Notes: generated by a model from the letters alone, not told the origin. Positions 1-6,020 are shown, counted from the stretch's first letter. The stretch is 6,170 nt of DNA from DAOTWP01 sp034435675 (GCA_034435675.1 DAOTWP010000324.1:1-6170); one strand, 5' to 3'. Numbers and translations are program-made.

Positions 1-138
1 CGGGTTCTCCGTGCCCTCTGTGCCTTCGTCGTACAGTCATCCTTGCCGCTTTGTGGTTCGCTTTGCTGGCGCTGTGGGGCATGTATCCCGCCATCCGAAT
101 GCACCCAGGGATTGCGCGTGCTGGCGTGGATTGCATAA

Positions 139-189
139 ATGGGGTATCTGTTAACCTGTCAATCAGCGATCATGGCGGTGGAAAAATAA
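139..189 (+). other. Possible 16-codon leader ORF abutting the peptidase start
   Basis: An ATG at 139 opens a short frame (MGYLLTCQSAIMAVEK) with a second in-frame ATG at 172. It ends in TAA at 187-189, directly touching the ATG at 190 in the same frame. There is no convincing ribosome-binding site before 139. A weak purine stretch (GGTGGAAAAA) lies inside the minicistron just before 190. It could support translational coupling, or be chance. The rest of 1-138 shows no gene. Confidence 0.2.
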
Positions 190-1245
190 ATGGACATCAA
201 AATCAATATTAATTCAGTTGTCGAGTTTTTGGTCAAACTGCTGAACACGCCCAGCCCTACCGGCTATCATGCCGAAGTCATCCCGCTGGCACAGCAGACT
301 TTTGCGGCACTCAACCTGCCCGACATGACGCTGGAGGTCACGCGCAAAGGGGCGCTGGTCCTGCGCTGGAAGGGCGCAGCATCGAACGCGCCGCGCGGCA
401 TGACTGCCCACGTGGACACGCTGGGGCTGATGGTCAAGGAAGTTAAGGGCGATGGGCGGCTGAAGACCACGCTGCTCGGCGGGTTCATGTATAACGCCGT
501 CGAGTTTGAAGGCGTGACGGTGCGCACGCACGACAACCGCCGCTACCGGGGCACACTGCTGCCCAGCAACCCCAGCACACATGTCAATCGTGGTGTTGCC
601 AGCGCCGAACGTAATGCCGACCTGATGGAGGTGCGGCTGGATGTGCGCACGAACAGCGCCGCCGAAACCGCAGCGCTGGGCATTGGCGTGGGCGATTTTA
701 TTTTCCTCGACCCGCGTGTCGAGGTGACAGATACGGGCTTCATCCGCTCGCGGCACCTGGACGACAAGGCGGGGGTGGCGTGCATTTATGGCGCGCTGCT
801 GGCGCTGAAGGATGCCGGGGTCAAACCCGCGCAGGATACCGTATTCCTGATCGCCAACTATGAGGAAGTCGGGCATGGTGGCGCGCACGGGCTGCCGCTG
901 GATCTGGCGGAAGTGCTGGCAGTGGATATGGGCGCGCTGGGCGACGGGCAGGCGGGCGATGAGTTTTCGGCGAGTATCTGCGTAAAGGACAGCAGCGGAC
1001 CGTATCACTTCGAGATGAACAACAAGCTGCGGCGGCTGGCGGAGACGTTCAAGATCGCCCATAAGGTGGACATTTACCCCTATTACGCCTCGGATGGGTC
1101 GGCGTACTGGTTCGCGGGCGGGGCAGCGCGGGTTGGGCTGGTCGGTCCGGGGGTGGATGCGTCGCACGCCTACGAGCGCACACACCGCGACGCGCTGGAC
1201 GCTACGGCGCACCTGCTGGCACGCTACCTGCTGGACGGCGAGTAG
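190..1245 (+). CDS. M42-family metallo-aminopeptidase, NAGGN-cassette-like
   Basis: This is a predicted cytoplasmic, dinuclear-metal aminopeptidase of 351 residues, the normal length for the M42 family. Visible motifs: TAHVDT (metal-ligand His74 with Asp76), RHLDDKAGV (bridging Asp191), NYEEVGHGG (catalytic base Glu225 and metal-ligand Glu226), AVDMG (Asp246), and DASHAYERTH near the C-terminus (His326 or His332 as the last ligand). The stretches LGIGVGDFIFLDP, SRHLDDKAGVA, KDSSGPY and SHAYERTH resemble, from memory, the M42 subfamily (TIGR03106) encoded beside the asparagine-synthase-like and GNAT enzymes that make the osmoprotectant N-acetylglutaminylglutamine amide. Neither partner is in this window, so the subfamily role is inferred. 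The start at 190 has only a weak Shine-Dalgarno (GGTGGAA). GTG or ATG starts farther upstream are blocked by TAA at 187. A general M42 glutamyl or deblocking aminopeptidase is the alternative. Confidence 0.9.
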   Translation: MDIKININSVVEFLVKLLNTPSPTGYHAEVIPLAQQTFAALNLPDMTLEVTRKGALVLRWKGAASNAPRGMTAHVDTLGLMVKEVKGDGRLKTTLLGGFMYNAVEFEGVTVRTHDNRRYRGTLLPSNPSTHVNRGVASAERNADLMEVRLDVRTNSAAETAALGIGVGDFIFLDPRVEVTDTGFIRSRHLDDKAGVACIYGALLALKDAGVKPAQDTVFLIANYEEVGHGGAHGLPLDLAEVLAVDMGALGDGQAGDEFSASICVKDSSGPYHFEMNNKLRRLAETFKIAHKVDIYPYYASDGSAYWFAGGAARVGLVGPGVDASHAYERTHRDALDATAHLLARYLLDGE

Positions 1246-1292
1246 CGGGCAGGCAGAGAGACGACGCAGGCGCTGCAACTGGCACAGCTTGA

Positions 1293-1541
1293 CCCCGTTG
1301 TGCTGATGTGCTGGCGCATCTGGCGTTGCAGGAAGTAGCAGTGGTCGCGGGTCCTGTGCGGCGCACGGGCGCGGCGGGACCCATCGAGTCCGCCTATGTG
1401 CGTGACCCGGACGGCAGCCTGATCGAGATAACGAATGCGCTGAGGGGGATGCAGATTGAGCCATCGCCAGTGCTGGCAGGGCAGAGGCGGTGGGGTGCGC
1501 CGCAGCACACCCCTGCGCGCCGCAGCTCGTTGTGCTTCTGA
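1293..1541 (+). pseudogene. VOC/glyoxalase-family C-terminal remnant
   Basis: Translation from 1308 gives a segment ending at about 1442 that contains AGPVRRTGAAGPIESAYVRD followed by PDGSLIEITNAL. This is the characteristic last beta-alpha-beta module of vicinal-oxygen-chelate (glyoxalase/bleomycin-resistance type) proteins, including the terminal metal-ligand Glu of LIE. Only about 45 residues remain of a domain that normally spans about 120-130. The same frame is closed by TGA at 1290-1292. Just before it the bases encode TGTA, which would continue as a plausible VOC strand (GTAD) if one T were removed, so a frameshift is likely. After 1442 the frame runs on to TGA at 1539-1541 with no VOC-like sequence. 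The remnant starts only about 60 bp after the peptidase and ends just before a repeat element, which suggests a gene eroded by local rearrangement. Confidence 0.7.
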
Positions 1542-1567
1542 CCGCCGTGCTCGTGCCTGGCGCGGCT

Positions 1568-1658
1568 AGTACAACCACAGAAATCTCGCGGGATTATTTT
1601 CCGTAGGGGCAGGTCTCAGACTTGCCCCTACATCCGACATTTTCAATTTGGTTGTACT
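1568..1658 (+). mobile_element. 91-bp TIR element (MITE-like), copy A
   Basis: The element has 10-bp perfect terminal inverted repeats, AGTACAACCA (1568-1577) and TGGTTGTACT (1649-1658). Its core is a near-perfect 29-bp palindrome at 1603-1631: two 14-bp arms (GTAGGGGCAGGTCT and its partner) around one central base. One pair, G1612 with T1622, is a wobble. It has no coding capacity. Copy B at 6020-6110 is the same length and 89/91 identical, but in the opposite orientation. Short TIRs, no ORF and multiple copies fit a non-autonomous miniature element. The flanks are CT on the left and TA on the right, so no clean target duplication is visible here. Confidence 0.8.
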
Positions 1659-1718
1659 TAGTACACCAACAAGGTTAAGTTGACTGCTCAGGTACAGCCC
1701 TCACCCCCGCAGTCTCCC
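1659..1718 (+). repeat. Right-flank direct repeat, copy A
   Basis: These 60 bp align without gaps to 6111-6170 in the same orientation (53/60 identical by eye; offset 4452). The repeat starts TAGTACAC, contains TTAAGTTGACT, and runs into the GCCCTCACCCCC end of the next element. It sits directly against the 91-bp element in both places. It is more diverged than that element, so it is probably older or less constrained. The junction reads TGTACTTAGTACA, a 13-base palindrome. Confidence 0.85.
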
Positions 1719-1833
1719 GCTCCCCAACGCCGCGTCGCGGCTGGGCGCGGGGGAGGGAAAATCGCCGGCAATTGGGTTGCGCCCCTCTCCTGGTGCCGAA
1801 GGCACGGTCGGGAGCGGGGTTGGGGGTGAGGGC
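1697..1833. repeat. 137-bp GC-rich palindromic element
   Basis: The ends are perfect 12-bp inverted repeats, GCCCTCACCCCC (1697-1708) and GGGGGTGAGGGC (1822-1833). Inside are two small hairpins: GCCGCG/CGCGGC around 1735, and GTGCC-GAA-GGCAC at 1793-1805. There are also C-rich and G-rich tracts that pair across the centre. This style of CCCTCACCCCC-ended repeat is, from general knowledge, common between genes in Chloroflexota and some other GC-rich bacteria. It lies between convergent genes and could act as a bidirectional transcription barrier. A second left end lies at 6149-6160, cut by the window edge. Confidence 0.65.
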
Positions 1834-1874
1834 TAAACAAGGGCAGCGGGTGTCACGCTCATCTTGTCGGACTG

Positions 1875-2309
1875 CTAGAGCAGCGTGGCGTGAACTTCCA
1901 TTTCGGTGATGCCCGCCAGCGCGCGGCTGACGATGCAGTCCTTTTTGGCGTCTTCGGCAAACTGCTGGAAGGTCGCGGCGTCCACGCCTTCGACAGCCCC
2001 CTGCGTGGTCAGCACCGCTTTGGTGATGGTCAGCTTTTCGTCCACGCGGCGCAGTTCCAGTTCGGCATGGGTCTTGATTTCGTTGACAGTGTAGCCTGCG
2101 CGCCCCAGCGCAGCGCCCAGCGCCATCGTGAAGCAGCCCGCCTGCGCGGCGGCGATCAGTTCTTCGGGGTTGGTGCCCGGCGCAGCGCCTTCGCCAAAGC
2201 GCGAGGTGAACGAATACGCGCCCTCATACGCGCCGCTGCCCAGTTTCATGCTGCCTTCGCCTTCTTGCAGTGTGCCGCGCCAGACGGCGTCTGCTGAACG
2301 TGATGCCAT
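1875..2309 (-). CDS. osmC: OsmC-type organic hydroperoxide peroxiredoxin
   Basis: This 144-residue protein is the usual OsmC length. It is a cytoplasmic, dimeric thiol peroxidase that reduces organic hydroperoxides. The two redox cysteines are in their family contexts: GTNPEELIAAAQAGCF with Cys59, and AKKDCIVSRAL with Cys125, the same numbering as E. coli OsmC. Glu49/Glu50 and an N-terminal Arg37 are candidates for the Arg/Glu pair that orients the peroxidatic cysteine. The opening ADAVWRGTLQEGEGSMKL and YSFTSRFGEG match the OsmC N-terminal strands rather than the Ohr subfamily. The start is well supported by AGAGGAGG (complement of 2319-2326), 7-9 bases upstream of the ATG. It is divergent from the secreted-protein gene at 2762 and convergent with the 190-1245 gene across the repeat region. 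Its regulation is not evident from the sequence; osmotic or oxidative induction is typical of the family. Confidence 0.93.
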   Translation of the reverse strand: MASRSADAVWRGTLQEGEGSMKLGSGAYEGAYSFTSRFGEGAAPGTNPEELIAAAQAGCFTMALGAALGRAGYTVNEIKTHAELELRRVDEKLTITKAVLTTQGAVEGVDAATFQQFAEDAKKDCIVSRALAGITEMEVHATLL

Positions 2310-2349
2310 AGTTTCTAGCCTCCTCTTGCTTGCTTTGATGATGCCCCTG

Positions 2350-2378
2350 ATGGTAGCGAAAGACGGCGCGCTTGCCTA
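2350..2378 (-). promoter_or_regulatory. Weak candidate promoter for osmC
   Basis: On the minus strand, TAGGCA (complement of 2373-2378) and TACCAT (complement of 2350-2355) sit 17 bp apart, each matching 4 of 6 sigma-70-like consensus positions. They lie about 40 bp upstream of the osmC start. The match is weak, and chance is possible in a region this long. Confidence 0.25.
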
Positions 2379-2427
2379 CACCCGGCAGGTGAGAAACAGA
2401 TGTGCATTGCGGGAACAGCAGGGCACA

Positions 2428-2509
2428 CGCCCGGCAGCAGGGCGAGGCGCATCAGCGGGTTCGCCCTTGTGGGCACATCACGGATGCTGTGCATCTGGGA
2501 TGCCGGGCG
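2428..2509. repeat. Imperfect palindromic intergenic segment
   Basis: The divergent intergenic region 2310-2761 has no supported gene. Within it, CGCCCGGCA (2428-2436) and TGCCGGGCG (2501-2509) form 9-bp perfect inverted arms. Nested inside are GGGCGA/TCGCCC (2440-2445/2461-2466) and a tight GCCC-TTGT-GGGC hairpin (2463-2474). It could be a degenerate palindromic repeat, a structured leader or chance pairing in GC-rich DNA. No second copy is seen in this window. Confidence 0.35.
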
Positions 2510-2640
2510 CGGTTCCGTATCGCGCGTAGATAGTTCCCTGTCCTTTCGTTAAACGCGGCTCGGTCTGTGGTGTGACTCTATCGGCACATCGTCTGCGCTT
2601 GCCTGCCGCCTGCCCGGCGTTCAGTTCCCGCGCGGGCGGA

Positions 2641-2668
2641 TTTCAGTGTACACTACAACTATCATAAC
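2641..2668 (+). promoter_or_regulatory. AT-rich pocket with AGTGTACACT palindrome
   Basis: A small AT-rich island in GC-rich DNA lies about 95-120 bp before the secreted-protein gene. It contains the perfect 10-bp palindrome AGTGTACACT (2645-2654) and a -10-like TATCAT (2660-2665). No good -35 is visible at 17 bp. It could be a promoter with an operator or activator site for the downstream gene. The evidence is only composition and symmetry. Confidence 0.3.
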
Positions 2669-2761
2669 ACCTGCGCCTGTGCAGGGCTTGGCGCTGCCCC
2701 CGCTGCATGCATCGAACGGGCGAACCGCAGTGCCCGCCGCCAGGTATGAGGAGACGCATCC

Positions 2762-4003
2762 ATGAAACGAACTCTGCTTGCACTGCTGTTCTGTGCCCTG
2801 TGCGCGCTGCTGGCGGCACCCGCCGCACCGAAGGTCTTCGCGCAGGACGGCATTCAGGAATTCAGCGGCACGGTGGACGATGATAATGAGCTGGTCAGCT
2901 TTGCGCTGGGCGACCTGAACGCCGGCGATTTTGTCTATGCCATTGCCGAAGCCGCCGAGGACAGCGAACTGGACACACTGCTGCTGCTGACTGACGCCGA
3001 TGGCGAGGAAGTCTTCGCCCGCTATGATGATATGAGCAGCGAGGACTACAATTCCGCGCTGGTCTACCGTGTGGAGGATGACGGCGAGTTTGCCATTGCG
3101 GTCAGCCGCTTTAATGCCGACACTGAGGGTGACTTTGACCTGCGCGTGGGCATCAACCTGCCGGAGCTGTTCCCGCTGGGCAACACCGCACGCAGCACGC
3201 GCGAGGAAACCGGCACAGTGGATGAAGACAACCCCACCGTGTATTTTGACATCCCCGACTTGCAGGCGGGTGACAATGTGTTCCTCTATGCCGAAGCGAC
3301 CAGCGGCGATCTGGACACGCTGATCGGTATCGGGGACGCCGGGTTCGCCAATGTGCTGGCTGCGGCAGACGACATCGCGCCGGGCAACTTTAACTCCGCG
3401 CTGTATTTTGTGGTCAAGGAAGATGGCGACTACAGCGCCGCCGTCACCGGCTATGATGAAACGCTCAGCGGCGATTTTCGCCTGATAATCGGCATCAACG
3501 CGCCCGAAGTGCTTGCCGGGCTGACCGACACGCCGGAACGGGCTGAACGGGTATCTGGCGGCGGTCTGGGCGGGCAGCTTGCCGAATCCGGGCGCGGGGG
3601 CGCTGGTGAGGGCGGCGACGGCTGGGTGCAGGCATTCACCGGGGAACTGACCGAAGACGCGCCGGTGCACTGGTACGACCTGTACGGCATGCGTGAAGGC
3701 GAAACAATCTACATCTACGCTGAGGAAACAGACGGCAGTCTGGACACGCTGATCGCGATTGGCGACATTCTGCTGCAAGACGTTTTTGCCGAGAACGACG
3801 ACATTGACCCGCCGGACAACTCCAACTCCGCGCTGGAATACACTTTCCCCGAAGACAACGATTATTCTGTTGCCATCACCAGCGCCGAACGCGGAAGCTA
3901 CGGCGAATACCGCATCGTCTTCGGGCTGAACGCGCCAGATGTGCTGACGGGGGATGCCGAACCACGCGGCGAAGCTTTCGTCGAGCGCTATCAGGGGCAG
4001 TAG
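2762..4003 (+). CDS. Secreted acidic protein with three PPC-like repeats
   Basis: The 413-residue product begins with a signal peptide: a KR n-region, hydrophobic residues 4-22, and likely cleavage after VFA at Ala27. There is no lipobox. Three homologous domains follow at about 31-132, 147-246 and 288-390. Each has a GT/GE opening, an AGD-like turn, LDTL (70-73, 184-187, 327-330), a DD pair (89-90, 203-204, 346-347), NSAL (97-100, 211-214, 355-358) and an ending G[DE]xxLxxGxN-like strand. This order resembles the bacterial pre-peptidase C-terminal (PPC) beta-sandwich fold. A Gly-rich linker at about 264-287 separates domains 2 and 3. The protein is strongly acidic, has no catalytic motif and has no membrane anchor, so a cell-surface or extracellular binding role is inferred. 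The C-terminus (FVERYQGQ, 406-413) looks like the start of a fourth repeat cut by TAG. GAGGAG at 2748-2753, 8 bases before ATG, supports the start. The function is unknown. Confidence 0.85.
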   Translation: MKRTLLALLFCALCALLAAPAAPKVFAQDGIQEFSGTVDDDNELVSFALGDLNAGDFVYAIAEAAEDSELDTLLLLTDADGEEVFARYDDMSSEDYNSALVYRVEDDGEFAIAVSRFNADTEGDFDLRVGINLPELFPLGNTARSTREETGTVDEDNPTVYFDIPDLQAGDNVFLYAEATSGDLDTLIGIGDAGFANVLAAADDIAPGNFNSALYFVVKEDGDYSAAVTGYDETLSGDFRLIIGINAPEVLAGLTDTPERAERVSGGGLGGQLAESGRGGAGEGGDGWVQAFTGELTEDAPVHWYDLYGMREGETIYIYAEETDGSLDTLIAIGDILLQDVFAENDDIDPPDNSNSALEYTFPEDNDYSVAITSAERGSYGEYRIVFGLNAPDVLTGDAEPRGEAFVERYQGQ

Positions 4004-4018
4004 GGAAGTTGTGAGGGA

Positions 4019-4098
4019 GGGGGCATGCTGGCATGTGTGCCCCCGCGCGACCGGCTGCTGCCAGTGCTGCCAGCGCCCGCAGCCGTAGCACGATTTTT
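4019..4098 (+). terminator. Hairpins and T5 tract after the secreted-protein gene
   Basis: GGGGGCA (4019-4025) pairs with TGCCCCC (4038-4044), but no T-run follows it. A second set lies downstream: CGGCTGC/GCAGCCG (4052-4058/4079-4085), competing with GTGCT/AGCAC (4064-4068/4087-4091). The latter is followed two bases later by TTTTT (4094-4098). Together they could terminate transcription, although no single perfect intrinsic terminator is present. Confidence 0.4.
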
Positions 4099-4113
4099 AG
4101 CCCCTGCTATAAT
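4085..4113 (+). promoter_or_regulatory. Extended -10 promoter for the ThDP enzyme gene
   Basis: A perfect TATAAT (4108-4113) is preceded by TGC (4105-4107), giving an extended -10. The -35 at 17 bp spacing, GTAGCA, matches only 3 of 6, as is tolerated with extended -10 elements. Transcription would start near 4120, leaving a leader of about 110 nt before the ATG at 4234. It is the best promoter match in the window. Confidence 0.6.
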
Positions 4114-4160
4114 CTAACGCAAATTCGATTTCCTGGCGCGCTGGGTTTTGGGCGGGCGGT

Positions 4161-4180
4161 GGACATGCCGTTGCATGTCC
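4161..4180 (+). promoter_or_regulatory. Leader hairpin in the ThDP enzyme 5' UTR
   Basis: GGACATGC (4161-4168) and GCATGTCC (4173-4180) form a perfect 8-bp stem with a CGTT loop. It lies midway between the predicted promoter and the gene start. There is no T-tract, and the distance to the ribosome-binding site (44 bases) is too long to mask it directly. It may be an intergenic palindromic repeat, an mRNA-stabilising hairpin or a regulatory structure. Confidence 0.45.
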
Positions 4181-4233
4181 CCACGTCGCGGTCTTCGCGC
4201 CTCTGTGTTCAATAATGTATTTCAAGGAGTCTT

Positions 4234-5865
4234 ATGTTTACGCATGGTGGAGAACTGATCGGGCGGGCGCTGGCGGCGCAGGGTGTCAACACACTGTATA
4301 CGCTGTGCGGCGGGCATATCGCCCCGATTTACGACGGCTGCCTGAACCACAACATCCGCGTGATTGACACCCGCCATGAGCAGGCGGCGGCACACGCAGC
4401 AGACGCGCACGCCCGGCTGACGCGCAATATCGGCGTGGCGGCGGTGACGGCAGGACCCGGCGTGACCGACGCGGTGACCGGTGTCGCCAACGCCTATCAC
4501 GCGCGCAGCCCGATGATCCTGCTGGGGGGCGCGGCACCGCTGAAGACCAAGGGCATGGGCGCTTTGCAGGAAATCCCGCAGATCGAGATGTTCCAGACAT
4601 TCACCAAAGCCAGCTTCACCATTGAGCGCACCGAGGACATCCCGCAGCGGATGGCGGAGGCGTTTGCACTGGCGCTCAGCGGGCGTCCGGGTCCGGTGTT
4701 TATCGAACTGCCGTTTGACATCCTGTTCAACGCGGTGGACGAACCGCCCACCCCCGCCCGCGTGACTGCTGTGCCGGTGGAGCCGCCGCTGAGCGACTTG
4801 CAGCGCATGTTTGAGCTGCTGCGGGACGCGCAAAAGCCGCTGATTATCGCCGGGACGCAGGTCTACTGGGACGAGGCGCACATCGCCCTGCGCGACCTGA
4901 GCGAACAGGCGGCGATCCCGGTGTTCACCAACGGCGGCGGGCGCGGGGCACTGCCGATGAACCACCCCAACTGCTTCAAAAGCGCGCGTGGCAAAGCACT
5001 GCGCGAGGCGGACGTGGTGCTGCTGATCGGCACGCCGCTGGACTTCCGCCTGAAGTACGGCAAAGAGGACTGGAACCCCCAGAGCAAGCTGATCCAGATT
5101 GAAAACGACCCCGCCGAACTGAACCACAACCGGCAGGCGGATGTGGCGCTGTGTGCCAACGCGCGGCTGGTGCTGGAAGCGCTGCAAGAGGGCGTGCAGG
5201 GCGTGCGCTTCGACGGCTGGCTGGCGCAGGTGCGCGCGTGGGAGGACAAATCCAACGAGAAGCTGGCACAGTGGATGGCGCTGGATGACGTGCCCGTGAA
5301 TCACTTCCGTTTCAGCGCGGAAATTGAGCAGTTCGTGGACGAGGACACCATCCTGATCGGCGACGGCGGCGACATCGTCAGCGCGGCGGCGAAGGTGATT
5401 ACGCTGACGTATCCGGGGCAGTGGCTTGACCCCGGTCCATTGGGCTGCCTGGGTGTGGGCGTACCGTTCGCGCTGGCGGCGAAAATTCTGCACCCGGACA
5501 AAAAGGTGCTGATTGTGCACGGCGATGGCAGCTTCGGGCTGAACGGCTTCGAATTCGACACGGCGATCCGCTTCAACCTGCCGATGGTCAGCATTGTGGG
5601 CAACGACGCGGGCTGGGGGCAGATTCGCGGTCCGCAGATCAAGATGATGGGCGAGGAACGGGCGATTGCGACCAGCCTTGCACCGACGCGCTATGATAAG
5701 GTGGTCGAAGCGCTGGGCGGCTATGGCGAGCATGTCGAGTCGCCGGACGAGATCGCGGGCGCGCTGGAACGGGCATTCGCCAGCGGCAAACCGGCGTGCA
5801 TCAACGTGGCGCTTGACCCGCAGGGCATGACCAAAACGGGCGCGAGCACGCCGTATATTGTGTGA
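4234..5865 (+). CDS. ThDP-dependent enzyme, ILVBL/acetolactate-synthase-like
   Basis: This is a full-length, 543-residue thiamine-diphosphate enzyme with three domains: N-terminal PYR (about 1-165), central (about 187-318) and C-terminal PP (about 370-525). The catalytic Glu49 lies in DTRHEQAAAHAADAHAR, and the N-terminal fold motif AGPGVTDAVTGVANA is intact. ThDP/Mg binding is shown by GDGSFG (Gly430-Gly432) and VGNDAGW (Asn457, Asp458). The combination FEFDTAIRF-NLP and VGNDAGWGQI recalls human ILVBL (HACL2), a 2-hydroxyacyl-CoA lyase, more than biosynthetic IlvB, which has NN at this place. A carboligase/lyase acting on 2-keto or 2-hydroxyacyl substrates is likely, but the substrate cannot be read from sequence. 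No small regulatory subunit, acyl-CoA transferase or other ilv gene is nearby, which argues against branched-chain amino acid synthesis. AAGGAG (4224-4229) precedes the ATG by only 4 bases, a short but usable spacing. It is probably cytoplasmic and transcribed alone. Confidence 0.9.
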   Translation: MFTHGGELIGRALAAQGVNTLYTLCGGHIAPIYDGCLNHNIRVIDTRHEQAAAHAADAHARLTRNIGVAAVTAGPGVTDAVTGVANAYHARSPMILLGGAAPLKTKGMGALQEIPQIEMFQTFTKASFTIERTEDIPQRMAEAFALALSGRPGPVFIELPFDILFNAVDEPPTPARVTAVPVEPPLSDLQRMFELLRDAQKPLIIAGTQVYWDEAHIALRDLSEQAAIPVFTNGGGRGALPMNHPNCFKSARGKALREADVVLLIGTPLDFRLKYGKEDWNPQSKLIQIENDPAELNHNRQADVALCANARLVLEALQEGVQGVRFDGWLAQVRAWEDKSNEKLAQWMALDDVPVNHFRFSAEIEQFVDEDTILIGDGGDIVSAAAKVITLTYPGQWLDPGPLGCLGVGVPFALAAKILHPDKKVLIVHGDGSFGLNGFEFDTAIRFNLPMVSIVGNDAGWGQIRGPQIKMMGEERAIATSLAPTRYDKVVEALGGYGEHVESPDEIAGALERAFASGKPACINVALDPQGMTKTGASTPYIV

Positions 5866-5911
5866 GGGTGGTCAGCAGGGTTAGCTTCAGGCGGCGAGCA
5901 AATGCAGTAGA

Positions 5912-5948
5912 ACAGACGGCGGTGTGGGCAGCACTGCCGTCTGTCGTT
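5912..5948 (+). terminator. Terminator-like hairpin after the ThDP enzyme gene
   Basis: ACAGACGGC (5912-5920) pairs perfectly with GCCGTCTGT (5936-5944). The stem extends by one G-T wobble and GTG/CAC to 13 bp, around the loop TGGGCAG. Only a weak T stretch (CGTTTG) follows. It lies 46 bp after the stop codon and ahead of the next promoter. Confidence 0.55.
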
Positions 5949-5957
5949 TGTGGACTA

Positions 5958-5966
5958 TGCTATGAT
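5958..5966 (+). promoter_or_regulatory. Extended -10 promoter of a truncated downstream unit
   Basis: TGCTATGAT (5958-5966) is an extended -10 differing from TATAAT by one base, and it resembles the TGCTATAAT ahead of the ThDP gene. No good -35 is visible. It points to the ATG codons at 5992 and 6000, which follow the ribosome-binding site GGAGGG (5986-5991). Confidence 0.4.
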
Positions 5967-5999
5967 GCGTATTTCTGGTGGATGCGGAGGGATGGGGCG

Positions 6000-6020
6000 A
6001 TGGAGACGACTAAGCTCTAA
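6000..6020 (+). pseudogene. Possible gene start aborted at the repeat element
   Basis: GGAGGG (5986-5991) lies 8 bases upstream of ATG at 6000. That ATG opens METTKL and stops at TAA (6018-6020), where the last base is already the first base of the 91-bp element. An alternative ATG at 5992 reads through into the element and stops at TAA inside it (6082-6084). The promoter and ribosome-binding site without a gene body suggest a gene cut off by the repeat block. Removing the 91 bp, with or without one TA, still gives an early stop, so simple excision would not restore a reading frame. Chance remains possible. Confidence 0.35.

Noticed and set aside
1308..1541. Intact small protein gene instead of a VOC remnant
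   Set aside because: It has a GTG start without a ribosome-binding site, only the last third of the VOC fold, and an unrelated tail after 1442.
214..1578. Long minus-strand open frame (454 codons) across the M42 gene
   Set aside because: It is antisense to a clearly recognisable peptidase, its product is rich in Arg/His/Gln with no family motif, and such frames are common in GC-rich genes.
1568..1658. Rho-independent terminator only
   Set aside because: The core hairpin is strong, but there is no T-run. The TIRs and the second inverted copy show that it is a repeat element first; it may still impede transcription.
1890..2529. Plus-strand frames over osmC and its upstream region
   Set aside because: They overlap the OsmC gene in antisense or read through non-coding DNA. 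There is no recognisable domain and no convincing ribosome-binding site.
2621..3778. Minus-strand open frame (385 codons) across the PPC-repeat gene
   Set aside because: It opposes a gene with a signal peptide, three repeats and a good ribosome-binding site. Its own repeats only mirror those of the sense gene.
4222..5733. Minus-strand open frame (503 codons) across the ThDP enzyme gene
   Set aside because: It is antisense to a protein with full catalytic and cofactor motifs, and its composition is typical of a shadow frame.
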